NCBI RefSeq assembly: GCF_037935975.1
Contig: NZ_CP149817.1
Coordinates: 930,001-994,000 of the forward strand
Origin: Teredinibacter turnerae
GTDB taxonomy: Bacteria; Pseudomonadota; Gammaproteobacteria; Pseudomonadales; Cellvibrionaceae
Direction of reading: 5' to 3'
DNA length: 64,000 nt
Numbering within the stretch: position 1 is the stretch's first letter; each line of letters begins with the position of its first letter. A program made the translations under genes and the position numbers. Of this stretch, positions 46,699-57,300 are shown one piece after another. The notes beneath the pieces were generated by a model. That model did not search any database, was not told the origin of the DNA, and saw nothing but the letters and a program-made list of their open reading frames with translations.

Positions 46699-48219
46699 AT
46701 GAGTCACGTGGCTGATTTACAAAAAGAAAACGATTTATTGCGCAAGCAACTGGCCGCAGAGAAAAGTGTGCGCGTCAAACATGAAGCCCAAATTGCCGCT
46801 CTTAACGAAAAAATACAATTGCTTCTTAAACAACGCTTTGGCGCATCCAGCGAAAAAAGCTCACCCGATCAATTGGGCCTATTTAACGAAGCAGAAGATG
46901 TTCTGGCCGAGGACGTCGCTGAAGCAGAACCCGAAGCCACCCCGGTTAAAGGCCACACCCGTACACGAAAACCCCGCGCCAGCATTCCTGATCACTTTCC
47001 ACGCGAAGAGATTATTCACGATATCCCCGAATCGGAGAAAGTCTGCCCGCACGATGGTAGCACGTTAAAAAATATTGGCAGCGACGATCATGAACAGCTG
47101 GACATCGTTCCCGCAACGATCAACGTCATCCGGCATAAGCGATTAAAGTATGCCTGCCCCTGCTGTGAGGGCCACATCGTTACAGCCGCTAAACCCAAAC
47201 AGCCTATCGAAAAAAGTATTGCCAGTCCCGGTTTACTCGCGTTTATCGCCGTACAGAAGTATGGCGATGCGTTGCCACTGTACCGCCAAAGCGAGATGTT
47301 CAAACGTATCGGTATCGAGCTGGATCGTACCAACATGGCTAACTGGATGGTGACATGTGGTGAGCTGGTCCAGCCCTTGATCAACCTGTTGATTGAGCAT
47401 CTGCATAAACAGACCTATCTTCACTTGGACGAAACGCCACTACAAGTGCTGGATGAGCCGGGTAAAACCGCTCAGAGCAAAAGTTACATGTGGGTCATGG
47501 CACATGACGGTGAACAACCCGCCTGCATCTTCCATTACGCAGACAGTCGCGGCCAACAGATCCCGCTTAACCTATTAAGTGCCGAAAACACCGCCATTAT
47601 GGTTGATGGTTATGAGGGGTATCAAAAAGCCTGTGACGACTACGGTATTACGCGCTTAGGGTGCTGGGCCCATGCCCGGCGTAAGTTTAAAGAGGCGCAA
47701 GATCTCCAGAAAAAGGGAAAAACCGGCAAAGCGGATCAGGCACTGGCCTTTATACGGCGTCTTTATGCCATCGAAAAACGTATAAAAGACGAACCGCCCG
47801 ATGAACGCTTTGCGATTCGACACCAAGAAGCTTCGCCTGTCCTCAAAAAACTCAAAGACTGGATGGAAAAAAGCTTGCACACCGTGCCACCAAAAACGGC
47901 GATTGGCAAGGCGTTGGTGTATCTCAATAATCAGTGGGAGCGGCTGGTCGCCTATCTGGAGGACGGTCGATATCCCATGGATAACAACGCCGCTGAACGC
48001 GCCATCAGGCCATTTACCATTGGCCGTAAGAACTGGTTGTTTAGTAAAAGTCAGGCAGGGGCGAAAGCCAGCGCAAACCTCTATAGTCTAATCGAAACCG
48101 CTAAAGCTAATAACCTCAATATCTACGATTATTTAACTCACGTTTTTAAAGAGCTACCCAATGCGCATAGCATTGAGGATTTTGAAGCTTTATTACCTTG
48201 GAATGCCAACCTTGTGTAG
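46699..48219 (+). CDS. tnpC: IS66 transposase TnpC
   Basis: A 506-residue DDE transposase. An N-terminal coiled coil (ADLQKENDLLRKQLAAEK) and leucine-rich segment precede a zinc-finger-like stretch (PHDGST, CPCCEGH) typical of IS66. The catalytic triad is predicted at Asp244 (HLDETPLQVL), Asp303 (MVDGYEGYQ) and Glu433 (NNAAERAIRPFTIGRKNWLF). No frameshift is visible. The C-terminus ends in the inverted repeat of the element. Confidence 0.96.
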   Translation: MSHVADLQKENDLLRKQLAAEKSVRVKHEAQIAALNEKIQLLLKQRFGASSEKSSPDQLGLFNEAEDVLAEDVAEAEPEATPVKGHTRTRKPRASIPDHFPREEIIHDIPESEKVCPHDGSTLKNIGSDDHEQLDIVPATINVIRHKRLKYACPCCEGHIVTAAKPKQPIEKSIASPGLLAFIAVQKYGDALPLYRQSEMFKRIGIELDRTNMANWMVTCGELVQPLINLLIEHLHKQTYLHLDETPLQVLDEPGKTAQSKSYMWVMAHDGEQPACIFHYADSRGQQIPLNLLSAENTAIMVDGYEGYQKACDDYGITRLGCWAHARRKFKEAQDLQKKGKTGKADQALAFIRRLYAIEKRIKDEPPDERFAIRHQEASPVLKKLKDWMEKSLHTVPPKTAIGKALVYLNNQWERLVAYLEDGRYPMDNNAAERAIRPFTIGRKNWLFSKSQAGAKASANLYSLIETAKANNLNIYDYLTHVFKELPNAHSIEDFEALLPWNANLV

Positions 48220-48407
48220 GGTGGGGTTCGTTTGGCGCTTACTTTCTACTCTCCATTTCATTCGCCGCGTATGCGCAACAAGCTTACGATAGTAAGGTAC
48301 ACTCAGAAGCAGAAATTCTGGCGATGCTGCCAGAGGGGGCGGGCAAAGCGTTTACCGGGCCGATTGTCAGGAATTATAACGATTGCGTGAAAGGTGTGAG
48401 ACCCTAG

Positions 48408-48765
48408 AATTCAGGCACTTAGCCCCAGAACCATTCAGCAGTGCAATTGTACTTTGGAGTACGTGGCAAACGTTATGATCCCAAATAAAATGATGCAAAC
48501 ATCAAATATAAATAGAACTATGAAAGGCTTTCCTGCGCAGTGTCGAGTTGAGAGCCCTACAAAAGTCACTGAGTTAGATTCGCAGGCACAGTAGAAAAAT
48601 TGTTGGGCAGAGTGAGCACGGTTGTCTGGGCGAACGCAGCGCTCTGGGATGATGTAGGCGGTCACCGCCATAGATGCTGTTCACATACGCTGTGGTCAAA
48701 ATAGCTTGGCGTCCACGGTCTCAATACTGCTGGTTAATATTTTAAAGTCGCGAGGTTTAAAAAGT
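48408..48765. other. Intergenic region after the interrupted gene
   Basis: 358 bases, mixed composition, no supported gene or terminator noticed. Confidence 0.4.
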
Positions 48766-49287
48766 TTGACGACAGAATTCACCATAAGAGAAGCAACTTT
48801 AAAAGATGTTCCTGCGATAGCGGTTTTAGGTCGTGCCACCTATAAAGAACACTTTTCCGATATCTGGCATAGCATTGATAGCTTTTTAGATGCTGATTTT
48901 ACGCATGATGCAATTGAATCGTGTATCAATTCACCGTCAAGTCACCGGTATTTATTGGCCTTGAAAAGCGATGTATTAATTGGTTTTGCAAAATTAAATA
49001 TAAATTCCGAGCTGAAGGATATGGGCAAGCCGTGTATTGAGCTGCAAAAAATCTATGTAAAAAAAGATAACGTTGGCAACAATCTCGGTTCAGTACTTCT
49101 GCATAAAGTATTGGAGCTTGCTTTAGCGCTTGGGAGTAAATATGTTTGGCTGGATGTGCTAAAAAGCAATGTGCAGGCCCAACGGTTTTATCAACGGCAC
49201 CAATTCGGCATAGTCGATGAAATACCCTATAAAACTGATAAGTACGAGTTGGGCATGTTTGTTATGGTCAAGATGTTGGAAAAGTAG
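48766..49287 (+). CDS. GNAT-family acetyltransferase
   Basis: A 173-residue N-acetyltransferase. TTG 48766 is preferred (GAGG 10 bases upstream) because TEFTIREATLKDV is the typical first strand; the longer frame from TTG 48706 adds unrelated residues. Acetyl-CoA-binding motif A is IELQKIYVKKDNVGNNLGSVLLHKVLELALALG, followed by VWLDVLKSNVQAQRFYQRHQFGIV (motif B). The acceptor is unknown; the C-terminal ELGMFVMVKML is common in RimI/spermidine-type GNATs. Confidence 0.85.
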   Translation: MTTEFTIREATLKDVPAIAVLGRATYKEHFSDIWHSIDSFLDADFTHDAIESCINSPSSHRYLLALKSDVLIGFAKLNINSELKDMGKPCIELQKIYVKKDNVGNNLGSVLLHKVLELALALGSKYVWLDVLKSNVQAQRFYQRHQFGIVDEIPYKTDKYELGMFVMVKMLEK

Positions 49288-49319
49288 TTTCCTACAGGTT
49301 TAATTAATTTGTAGGAAAC
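49287..49319 (+). terminator. Stem-loop after the GNAT gene
   Basis: GTTTCCTACA pairs perfectly with TGTAGGAAAC around 13 bases, starting at the stop codon. No T run, so termination strength is uncertain. Confidence 0.5.
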
Positions 49320-49578
49320 GTAGGTTCATTTGTTCCCGCTTTATGAGTACCGAACTTTTAGTACGGCTATTATGGCCTTTTGTGCTTGCTCTATTTGAGC
49401 AAAGCCCAGGGCTGCTCCTCGCGACTACTGCCAATCCCCACGACTGTTCCCGCACTAACACCAGCAGCAGCACCAGCACCAATACCAACACACCCGGACC
49501 AACCACACCTAAAAACAGGCAAGCATTGAAAATTACCCGAGAGCCCTGGCGTTTTATTGCTTCAGTTTTCTTCCGTTA

Positions 49579-50955
49579 CTATAAAAACCCCAAATCAGTA
49601 ACGTCAAAATTCGCCAGGTTAGGGAACACATCCGCGTAGGCGCTGCCGGGGAGGCCGAACCAGCCGCTAAGGGTGGCTGCGTATTGGTCGATGCTGGTGG
49701 TTGGAATTATTCGGCCCTCGCCCATGTCGTCGTTACTGCCTATGGCCAGGTCGGGCATGGTGCCGTAAATTCGCCCTCCAGCGACCGCGTCGCCAATAAT
49801 AAAGTGGTGGCCGCCCCAGCCGTGGTCGGTGCCGTCGCCGTTGCTGGTCAGTGTGCGGCCGAAATCGGACATGCTGAAGGTGGTAACTTTGTCTGCAATG
49901 CCCAGCTCTTCCAGAGCGTTGTAAAATGAGGCGAGCCCGTCGTTAAGTTGCGACATCAACAAACTTTGGCGGCGGTTTTGATCGCCGTGGGTATCGAAAT
50001 CGCCCATGCCAACAAAGAATGTCTGGCGGGATACGTTTAAGCTATCGCGCGCAGCAATCAGTTTGGCGGTCATCTTTAGCCCGGCGGCAAGGCGGTTGTC
50101 TTCCGGGAACAGGGTTTGTATTTGCGCTGCGGTGGATACCGCATCGCCGACTTCCTCGGAAAGATCCCAGGCGCGATTCATATGCTCGGCGTAGTTGCGG
50201 GCTAAAATATGGTTTTGCTGTTGCGCGAGTATGGCCTGAAAGGCAGCAACGCGGCTGTGTTCCCATCCGTTCTCTGTCGCGCTTGCTTTGCGATCCATGG
50301 CGTTGATGGTGCCCACCCCTTCGGGGTTAACTGAATAAGGTACAACGTCTGCCCCGGCTTGCCAGAGGTTGCTGCCGTTTAGCGATATATTCATCGATAA
50401 ACGAGGGTTGTTATTTAGCGAGTGCATCAAGTCCGCGGCGCGCCCGGCCCAGCCGTTGCGTTTTTGTGTACTCTGCAAACTCTGTAAAAAATTTTGCTGG
50501 TCGTTGTGCGAGAAAAGTTGCGGCGGCAGCGCGGCAGTTTTTGCCTGGTAGGCGATTTTGCTGGTGGGTTCGATAAGCGCACCCACGTTGCCTAATATTG
50601 CCAGTTTATTGTTCGAGTACAGTTGCGCAAGATCGGTGAGGGCCGGGTGCAAACCATATTCGGCACCATTGTTTTGTTGGCCGTCGATGGGGATAAGCTC
50701 ATTTTGTGGCACGGCCAACGATTGTCGCGTTGCGGAATAGGCGGCGTACTCCGTTGTGCTGCGTGGCACCACCATATTGAATGCATCGTTACCGCCAAAA
50801 AGAAATACGCACACCAGCGCTTTGTAATCGCTCTCCCTGGCAGTTTGCGCATGGGCCAATTGCAGTCGGCTCAGTGTTGCCATGGCGCTGGAGCTTCCCA
50901 GGGCGAGTGTGGCTGCCCGTTGTAAAAAGTGGCGACGGTTGAGAGTGGTATTCAT
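49579..50955 (-). CDS. DUF1501 family exported protein
   Basis: A 458-residue DUF1501 protein with a Tat-type signal (NRRHFLQRAATLALGSS). DUF1501 has an alkaline-phosphatase/sulfatase-like fold and unknown activity. Family motifs are VCVFLFGGNDAFNMVVP, FVGMGDFDTHGDQNRRQ and VTTFSMSDFGRTLTSNGDGTDHGWGGHHFIIGDAVAGGRIYG. It starts 4 bases after the DUF1800 gene, so the two form an operon as in many bacteria. A dead paralogue lies at 43226-43600. Confidence 0.92.
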   Translation of the reverse strand: MNTTLNRRHFLQRAATLALGSSSAMATLSRLQLAHAQTARESDYKALVCVFLFGGNDAFNMVVPRSTTEYAAYSATRQSLAVPQNELIPIDGQQNNGAEYGLHPALTDLAQLYSNNKLAILGNVGALIEPTSKIAYQAKTAALPPQLFSHNDQQNFLQSLQSTQKRNGWAGRAADLMHSLNNNPRLSMNISLNGSNLWQAGADVVPYSVNPEGVGTINAMDRKASATENGWEHSRVAAFQAILAQQQNHILARNYAEHMNRAWDLSEEVGDAVSTAAQIQTLFPEDNRLAAGLKMTAKLIAARDSLNVSRQTFFVGMGDFDTHGDQNRRQSLLMSQLNDGLASFYNALEELGIADKVTTFSMSDFGRTLTSNGDGTDHGWGGHHFIIGDAVAGGRIYGTMPDLAIGSNDDMGEGRIIPTTSIDQYAATLSGWFGLPGSAYADVFPNLANFDVTDLGFL

Positions 50956-50959
50956 GCGC

Positions 50960-53047
50960 TTACCTTTGAATTGCGTATTCGGGGGAGGCCATCACTAACA
51001 CCAGCGCGTCATACACGCGCATTTCGGCGGACGAGTAGGGCTGGTACTCGGTAATAAAGTCGATAATAGTGGAGCGCAATTGCGTGGACATGGTGCCATG
51101 CAAAAGTAAAAGGCTCAGGCGCTCTACTAATGCCGAGGGGTCATTCGCCAGTTGTTTTTCTTCTTCAAGAAATAATTGCGCCGGGTATAAATCCCAATCC
51201 GCTTTTGGCTGGTTATCGGGGTTCGTTAATTCGCTTTGCGGCCAGGCATTTTTTGTGTCGCGCCAAAAAATACTGCCGCTCAACCGGCTGGTGGAGGACA
51301 CCAGTTGGCTGTCGGTCATTATTTGAAATTCGGGCGCGATTAAATCGTTGTTTTTAATTTCGCCCGGTTGTTGATAATCGGGTCGGTAGAAGTTAAACAC
51401 CGAAAAAGAGCCGTAAGGCCGTTGCCCCATTTCCCGGTCCGAGCCGCGAAAGCGCAGTCGGTTCAGTGACAGGCTGCCATTGTTTTCTCGCACGGGAATA
51501 CCCTGGGCTTTAAACGCTCGCCACAAGCCGGTCACTTTTAACAGCGGCTCGCGCAATTTACCAAAGGTAGTGGGCGCCAGGGTCGGGCCATTTATCGCTT
51601 CGTCGTCGAGGTATATTGCTTTTATAACGGCTTTTAAATCGCCTTTCTCGCCAGCGCCATTATCGTTAAATACGCTGGCAACCCGCGCAACATAGTCCGG
51701 GCTGGGGTTGCTGGTAATGAGCCGTTGGATCAATTGCTTGCAAATAAAGGGTGCGACATTGCTGTGTGCAAAGAGAATATCCAGTGCCGCGTCTATATCC
51801 TGCTCCGGGGTTAAATCGGCGGGGATGCTTTTGTCGCCGAACAGGGTTTTACTCCCGGTGTCGTGATAGGCGGGGAAGGCTTTCATCGGCAGAATTTCCG
51901 CTGCGCCGCTGCTGGCCCACTCCCACCACTGGGTAATGGTTGCGTGGTTCCAGCCGGTGAATACACGGGCGAGATTTTTTATGTCGTCCTGACCATAGGT
52001 GGGCACGGGTTGTTGTTGGTTATCCAATACCGGTGAGCCATCGATATTCAGTTGTACCAACCCGATGGAGAAGAGTTGCATAACTTCGCGCGCGTAATTT
52101 TCGTCTGGGCGAATATTGCGTTGTGCGTCGGCTTTTTCGTTGCGCACCATGCTCAGGTATTCGCCCATCATGGGGTTGAGCGTAACCGCTTTTAGCAGGT
52201 CACGATAATTGCCGAACGCATGCGCGGCAAGAATATCGTGGTAGTTGGCGATGCCGCGGGAATCGTTGTAGAGCACGTCGGATACATTGGAAATAACCAG
52301 TATCTGGCTGAGCGCATAGGCCACCCGTTGGCGCAGTTGATCCTGCCCCCAAACGGCCGATTCCCACCAGATATCGCTGCGCTGAATATCGCGAACCCAG
52401 CCTTCATCGTCCTTTTCCACTTCGGGTGCCGGTTCAAAACCGATCTCCGTCAGCCGTTCATCGAGTAACGGCAGATGCAGGGTTTGCGGCAGTGCTATTT
52501 GTTCATCTAACCACTGCTCGCGGGATTTCTCCATGGCTGCAACCAGTGTTTTTGCCGTTGTGCCGAAGGTGGCCTGATCCAGCAAACGCGCGGCAGACTG
52601 CGCTGCCGCATAATCGGAATCGCCAGGCAGTGGCAAGGAGGGATCGGCAGTGGTATCAGGTTGCAGCGGTGCGACTGTGGGTTCGGCACTGGGTGTGGGT
52701 TCAGGGCTGGGTGTTGGCTCTGGACTCGCTGAAGGCTCTGGACTGGCTGAAGGCTCTGGACTGGCTGAAGGCTCTGGACTGGCTGCCGTAGTGGGGGTAA
52801 CCGATGGCGTGGGTGTTGGTGACAGTGTCGGTGTTGGCGTTGGCGTTGGCGTTCCAGTCGGTGTTGGCTGTGGTGATGGCGACGGTGATGGTTCAGGTGA
52901 AATAGATGGTGTTGGCGCGGGCGATGCGGCGGCCGTAGGCGTCGGCACCGGATCACTGGTAAAAGTGTCGCTTTGGGAACCGCCGCAACCGCATAACCCC
53001 GTTATCACGATACCGGTAAACAGTAGGTTAATTACACGCGTTTTCAC
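50960..53047 (-). CDS. DUF1800 family lipoprotein with Pro/Ser-Glu-rich linker
   Basis: About 695 residues from GTG 53047, chosen because GAGG lies some 8 bases upstream; an ATG at 53065 lacks one. A probable lipobox LCGC (Cys21) follows the signal. Residues about 25-135 form a repetitive linker (SPxPTPTPT and three SPEPSA units), which tethers the domain away from the membrane. The DUF1800 domain starts at ARLLDQATFGTTAKTLVAAMEKSREQWLDEQIALP and continues with the family signature NYAREVMQLFSIGLVQLNIDG and YGQDDIKNLARVFTGWNH. Its function is unknown; it is paired with DUF1501 downstream. Confidence 0.9.
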   Translation of the reverse strand: MKTRVINLLFTGIVITGLCGCGGSQSDTFTSDPVPTPTAAASPAPTPSISPEPSPSPSPQPTPTGTPTPTPTPTLSPTPTPSVTPTTAASPEPSASPEPSASPEPSASPEPTPSPEPTPSAEPTVAPLQPDTTADPSLPLPGDSDYAAAQSAARLLDQATFGTTAKTLVAAMEKSREQWLDEQIALPQTLHLPLLDERLTEIGFEPAPEVEKDDEGWVRDIQRSDIWWESAVWGQDQLRQRVAYALSQILVISNVSDVLYNDSRGIANYHDILAAHAFGNYRDLLKAVTLNPMMGEYLSMVRNEKADAQRNIRPDENYAREVMQLFSIGLVQLNIDGSPVLDNQQQPVPTYGQDDIKNLARVFTGWNHATITQWWEWASSGAAEILPMKAFPAYHDTGSKTLFGDKSIPADLTPEQDIDAALDILFAHSNVAPFICKQLIQRLITSNPSPDYVARVASVFNDNGAGEKGDLKAVIKAIYLDDEAINGPTLAPTTFGKLREPLLKVTGLWRAFKAQGIPVRENNGSLSLNRLRFRGSDREMGQRPYGSFSVFNFYRPDYQQPGEIKNNDLIAPEFQIMTDSQLVSSTSRLSGSIFWRDTKNAWPQSELTNPDNQPKADWDLYPAQLFLEEEKQLANDPSALVERLSLLLLHGTMSTQLRSTIIDFITEYQPYSSAEMRVYDALVLVMASPEYAIQR
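52728..52781. repeat. Three perfect 18-bp tandem repeats in the DUF1800 linker
   Basis: GCTGAAGGCTCTGGACTG occurs three times in a row (52728-52745, 52746-52763, 52764-52781), encoding SPEPSA or equivalent units on the minus strand. Such tracts can change length by slippage. Confidence 0.85.
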
Positions 53048-53215
53048 CAGTAAAACTCCTCGCATGAACCGAATTTATTTTTGTTATCGAGCATAACAGG
53101 TTTGTGTCTCGAAAAATTCCGACAGAATGGTAAGATGCAGAAAACGCGAATTGCGCACACATTGGGGAATGCGTAAATTCGTAAAAAAACATAAGAAAAA
53201 TATCGGGTGACCAGT

Positions 53216-54346
53216 ATGTCGCTAAAAACGGGGTTGGTTTTTTTTACCGTCGTGTGGGTTCTGCTCGCGGGTTGGGCGCAGGCGGGTCCACTGTTTCAGT
53301 TTCATCATGCGCAGGGCACTGCAATTGCGGACGAGAAAAATCAGCCGGTATTTTTGCGCGGTGTTTCTTTTGGTAACCGTGTTTGGGTAAATGATCGTAT
53401 TCCGGTGACACACCACAGTGCAGAGGACTATTCTCGCGTACGCGCTATGGGGATGAACCTGGTGCGCTTTTATTTGAATTATCAAACTCTCGAATTGGAT
53501 GCGGCACCATTCGAATATCAGGCGGATGGCTGGCAGTGGTTGGACACCAATATCGCGTGGGCCCGGGCTGCGGGGGTTTATCTTATTTTGAATGTGCATG
53601 TGCCCCAGGGTGGTTTTCAGTCGCAGGGAAACGGCCGCAAGTTGTGGCAGGACGCCGACCTGCAAAAGCGTTTTATTGCCATGTGGCGTGCGATTGCCGA
53701 GCGGTATCGGGATGAGCCTGTTGTTTTTGGCTACGATCTATTGAATGAGCCGGGCGTGACACGAGCAAAGCAGCAGTGGCAACGCCTCGCTCAGCGCACG
53801 GTCGATGCCATCCGTCTGGTCGATAAAAAACATCCGATTATTGTCGAGCGGGTTAATTCGATAAACCGCCGTTGGGAAAACGATGCCGACATGAATTTTG
53901 TTACCGTAGATGGTGACAACATTATTTATACCTTTCACAGTTACGACCCGTATTTTTATTCCCACCAGGGTATTCCTTGGGACGCATCTATGAAAAATCG
54001 CGATGGCGGCGTATGGCCAGATCCGTCCCGACAGCACACCCGCGCATTTTTGGCTCGCACAATCGACCAATATCTGGCGTGGGGTAAAGCGCACAATGTG
54101 CCGCTGTATTTCGGTGAGTGGGGCACCTATAAAGCAAATTTCGAAGCGGGTCGCGGGGGCTTAAATTACCTCCGCGATATGCTTTCTGTGTTGGAGGAGC
54201 GCAAGCTCACCAACACATTTCATGTTTATCACGAGGAATCGTTTGGTATTTACCGAGGTGATGGTCCCCTGGACCCGGCCAACGTAAACCAACCCGTAAT
54301 AGATATGTTTACAACCTACCTAAAGCCAAAACATAACGAGAGCTGA
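53216..54346 (+). CDS. GH5-family glycoside hydrolase
   Basis: A 376-residue secreted endo-glucanase-like enzyme. ATG 53216 (GGGTGA nearby) is preferred to GTG 53207. A signal peptide ends near GWAQAGP. The GH5 barrel shows the acid/base in YDLLNEPGV (Asn177-Glu178) and the nucleophile in LYFGEWGTY (Glu301), with FLRGVSFGNRVWV at the start and TFHSYDPYFYSHQG, DASM and GVWPDPS in between. No carbohydrate-binding module is attached. It sits 2 bases before a GH3 lipoprotein gene, so the pair could break beta-glucan to oligosaccharides and then to glucose. The subfamily is undetermined. Confidence 0.9.
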   Translation: MSLKTGLVFFTVVWVLLAGWAQAGPLFQFHHAQGTAIADEKNQPVFLRGVSFGNRVWVNDRIPVTHHSAEDYSRVRAMGMNLVRFYLNYQTLELDAAPFEYQADGWQWLDTNIAWARAAGVYLILNVHVPQGGFQSQGNGRKLWQDADLQKRFIAMWRAIAERYRDEPVVFGYDLLNEPGVTRAKQQWQRLAQRTVDAIRLVDKKHPIIVERVNSINRRWENDADMNFVTVDGDNIIYTFHSYDPYFYSHQGIPWDASMKNRDGGVWPDPSRQHTRAFLARTIDQYLAWGKAHNVPLYFGEWGTYKANFEAGRGGLNYLRDMLSVLEERKLTNTFHVYHEESFGIYRGDGPLDPANVNQPVIDMFTTYLKPKHNES

Positions 54347-54348
54347 CT

Positions 54349-57300
54349 ATGAGATTTACGTGCTTTCCAAATCGACGTTTTTTGTCGGTGCTAACCTTGA
54401 GCGGTTTACTTGCCGCCTGCTCGCCGGAGCCGTCACCTAAGGCGCCTTCTCCGACACCAACACCCACACCGCAAACTCAGGAACAAGCGGTTGTGCACCC
54501 TGAATTGTGGCCCCAAGCTTCGTCGCCTGTGGGGGGCGACGAAGCGGTGGAATCGCGCGTGGAAAGTCTGCTGGCAAAAATGTCGCTGGCGGAAAAAGTT
54601 GGCCAGATGATGCAGGCGGAAATTCAGAGCCTGGAGCCGGGGGATGTTAAAAAGTATCACCTGGGGTCAGTGCTAAACGGTGGTGGGTCATGGCCGCAGC
54701 GCAAAGAAAACGCGACCGTGGCGGATTGGCTGGCACTGGCGGATCAGTTTTACGACGAGAGTATGGACGACTCTGACGGCTATGTGGCGATTCCAGTGAT
54801 CTGGGGCACCGACGCGGTTCACGGGCATAACAATGTGACCGGGGCAACGCTGTTTCCGCAGAACATTGCGCTCGGCGCAACGCGCGATCCGCAACTGGTG
54901 CGCGACATCGGCGCCGCAACAGCAAAAGCGGTTCGCGCCACAGGTATCGATTGGGCCTTCGCGCCCACGATTGCAGTCGCCCGCAACTACGGTTGGGGTC
55001 GCACCTACGAGAGCTATTCGGAAGACCCGGCGCTGGTTGCACAGTTTTCCGGTGAAATCGTCAAGGGTTTACAGGGTGAGCCGGGTACCGATGGATTTTT
55101 ATCGGACGAGCGTGTGCTGGCGAGCGCAAAACATTTCCTGGGCGACGGCGGCACCTGGCAGGGTGATGATCAGGGCGATGCCCGGGTGAGTGAGCGGGAA
55201 TTAATTGACGTTCACAATGCGGGTTATCCACCTGCCATTAATGCGGGCGTGCAAACGGTGATGGCCAGCTTTAGTTCGTGGCAAGGTGAAAAAATGCACG
55301 GCAATAAGGGACTGCTCACCCGTGTGCTCAAAGAGCGTATGGGGTTTGACGGCCTGGTTGTCGGCGATTGGAACGGTCACGGGCAGGTAGCCGGCTGCAC
55401 GGTCAGCTCCTGTGCGCAGGCCATTAACGCAGGTATCGATCTGGTGATGGTGCCTAACGACTGGAAAGCGCTTATCAAAAACACTATCGCTCAGGTTGAA
55501 AGCGGTGAGATTTCCCAGGCGCGCATCGATGATGCGGTGCGGCGTATTCTGCGGGTAAAAGTTCGCACGGGCATCTTTGAAGGCAAACCTTCTGCGCGAG
55601 CGCTGGATGCATCCGTGCTGGGTAGCGACGCGCATCGCGCATTGGCGCGCAAGGCGGTCCGCGAAAGTTTGGTCCTGCTGAAAAACCAGAACCACGTATT
55701 GCCTCTGCTGCCACAGCAGCGCGTTATGGTGGTAGGGCCGGCGGCGAAAGATATCGGCTGGCAGAGCGGGGGCTGGACCATTACCTGGCAGGGCACCGGT
55801 AATACCAATGATAATTTCCCTGGCGCGACTTCTATTTATGAGGGCATTAAACGTGCGGTAACGGCTGGCGATGGTACCGTGACCTACTCTGTCGACGGCA
55901 GCGTTAGCGGCGGGGCCAAACCGGATGTTGCTATCGCCGTGTTTGGCGAGCGCCCCTATGCTGAGGGTGTGGGTGATGTTGCCAGTCTTGAGTTAGAGCC
56001 CGGTGATAAATCCTCCCTGGCGATGTTGCAACGATTGCGCGAACAAGGCATTCCAGTGGTATCCGTTTTCTTATCCGGCCGTCCAATGTGGGTGAACCCG
56101 GAACTGAACGCGTCTGATGCGTTTGTTGCCGCTTGGTGGCCGGGCAGTGAAGGTGACGGTGTCGCCGATGTGCTGTTTGCCGATGGCAGCGGCCAACCGC
56201 GATTCCACTTCAATGGCCGCTTGAGCTTTTCCTGGCCAAAAACTCCGATGCAGACGGAGCTGAATATTGGCAGCGACGACTACGATCCACTGTTCCCGCT
56301 GGGCTATGGCCTGGATTACAGCAACGGTCAGCAGGGGCCAGACAGCAATCTGCCAGTGGATCTGGACGGTGTGGACACGGGCGAGTTGAAAGATATCGAT
56401 TTCTACGTGGGCGGGCCAATGCAGCCTTGGTCGCTGTTTGTGAGCCACAATGACAGCCGCCAAGTGCTCAGCGGTGCGTTTGCCGCGCTGAGTGACAAGA
56501 GCGTTCAGGTTGAAACCGCAGACAAGGACGTTCAGGAAGACGCACTGGATATTCGCTGGAAAGATGCGAACGGTGCCAGGCTGTATATGCAGGATGGCCA
56601 GCCTCTGGATCTTACGCCTTACTTGGAAAATGGAACGCTCGCATTCGACATGAAAGTCGACAAGCTCGCCAAGGGTGGTTTGAAAGTCGGTTTGGACTGC
56701 GGTGAAAACTGCAAGCGCGAAGTACCACTCAACGAGATCGCGCGTTCGGTTGCCGGTAAGGATTGGCAGCACTATGAATTGCCCCTGAGCTGCTTTGTGC
56801 GGGAGGGAGACGACCTCTCTAGCGTCGTTACACCATTTTCAATGGAGCTGGGTGGCAGCGGGCGCATGTCGCTGGCCAACGTGCGCTTTCTGCTGAAGGG
56901 CAGTGCCAATACGCCATGCCCGGACATTACCACTGTCGCGCTCGAGCCCGCCAAACTCACTGAATGGTGGGCGCTTGATTGGTGGGAGCCGCGTCATCAG
57001 CAGGTGCTAAAACGCATTGCTGAGGGCGAGGTCGACCTGTTAATGATTGGCGACTCCATCACCCACGGCTGGGAAAATGAAGGTAAACCGGTGTGGGACG
57101 AGTACTACGCAAAACGCAACGCGGTGAATCTTGGCTTTTCCGGGGACCGTACAGAAAATGTATTGTGGCGCCTGGAGCACGGCGAAATCGATGGTATTTC
57201 GCCCAAGCTCGCTGTACTGATGATCGGCACCAATAACACGGGTCACCGCCTGCAACCCGCACAATACACAGCGCAAGGTATCGCGAAAATTGTAGAAACG

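Larger units (their letters stand above)
45959..48242 (+). mobile_element. IS66-family insertion sequence, intact
   Basis: Length 2284 bp. Terminal inverted repeats of 27 bp (45959-45985 starting GTAAGCGCCAAACG, 48216-48242) differ at one base. Both sides carry the 8-bp target duplication TTTCTACT (45951-45958 and 48243-48250), the length expected for IS66. The three genes tnpA, tnpB and tnpC are complete, so the element may be active. It interrupts a small secreted-protein gene. Confidence 0.95.
45918..48407 (+). pseudogene. Small secreted-protein gene split by IS66
   Basis: Joining 45918-45958 to 48251-48407 (one copy of the duplicated target kept) restores one open frame of 65 codons: MRTTLFTSFSLFLLSISFAAYAQQ, a classic signal peptide, then a short polar mature part ending VKGVRP and a stop. 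AAGG lies upstream of the ATG. The mature chain (about 43 residues, two glycine-rich turns and one Cys) is not recognised. The restored frame shows the gene was intact before the insertion. Confidence 0.85.

Noticed and set aside
49343-49639. A 98-codon plus-strand frame
   Set aside because: It overlaps the end of the DUF1501 gene, has low-complexity Ser/Thr composition and no ribosome-binding site.
52507-53096. Glycine-rich plus-strand frame and His/Arg-rich minus-strand frame over the DUF1800 linker
   Set aside because: Both are shadows of the proline/threonine repeat coding sequence.
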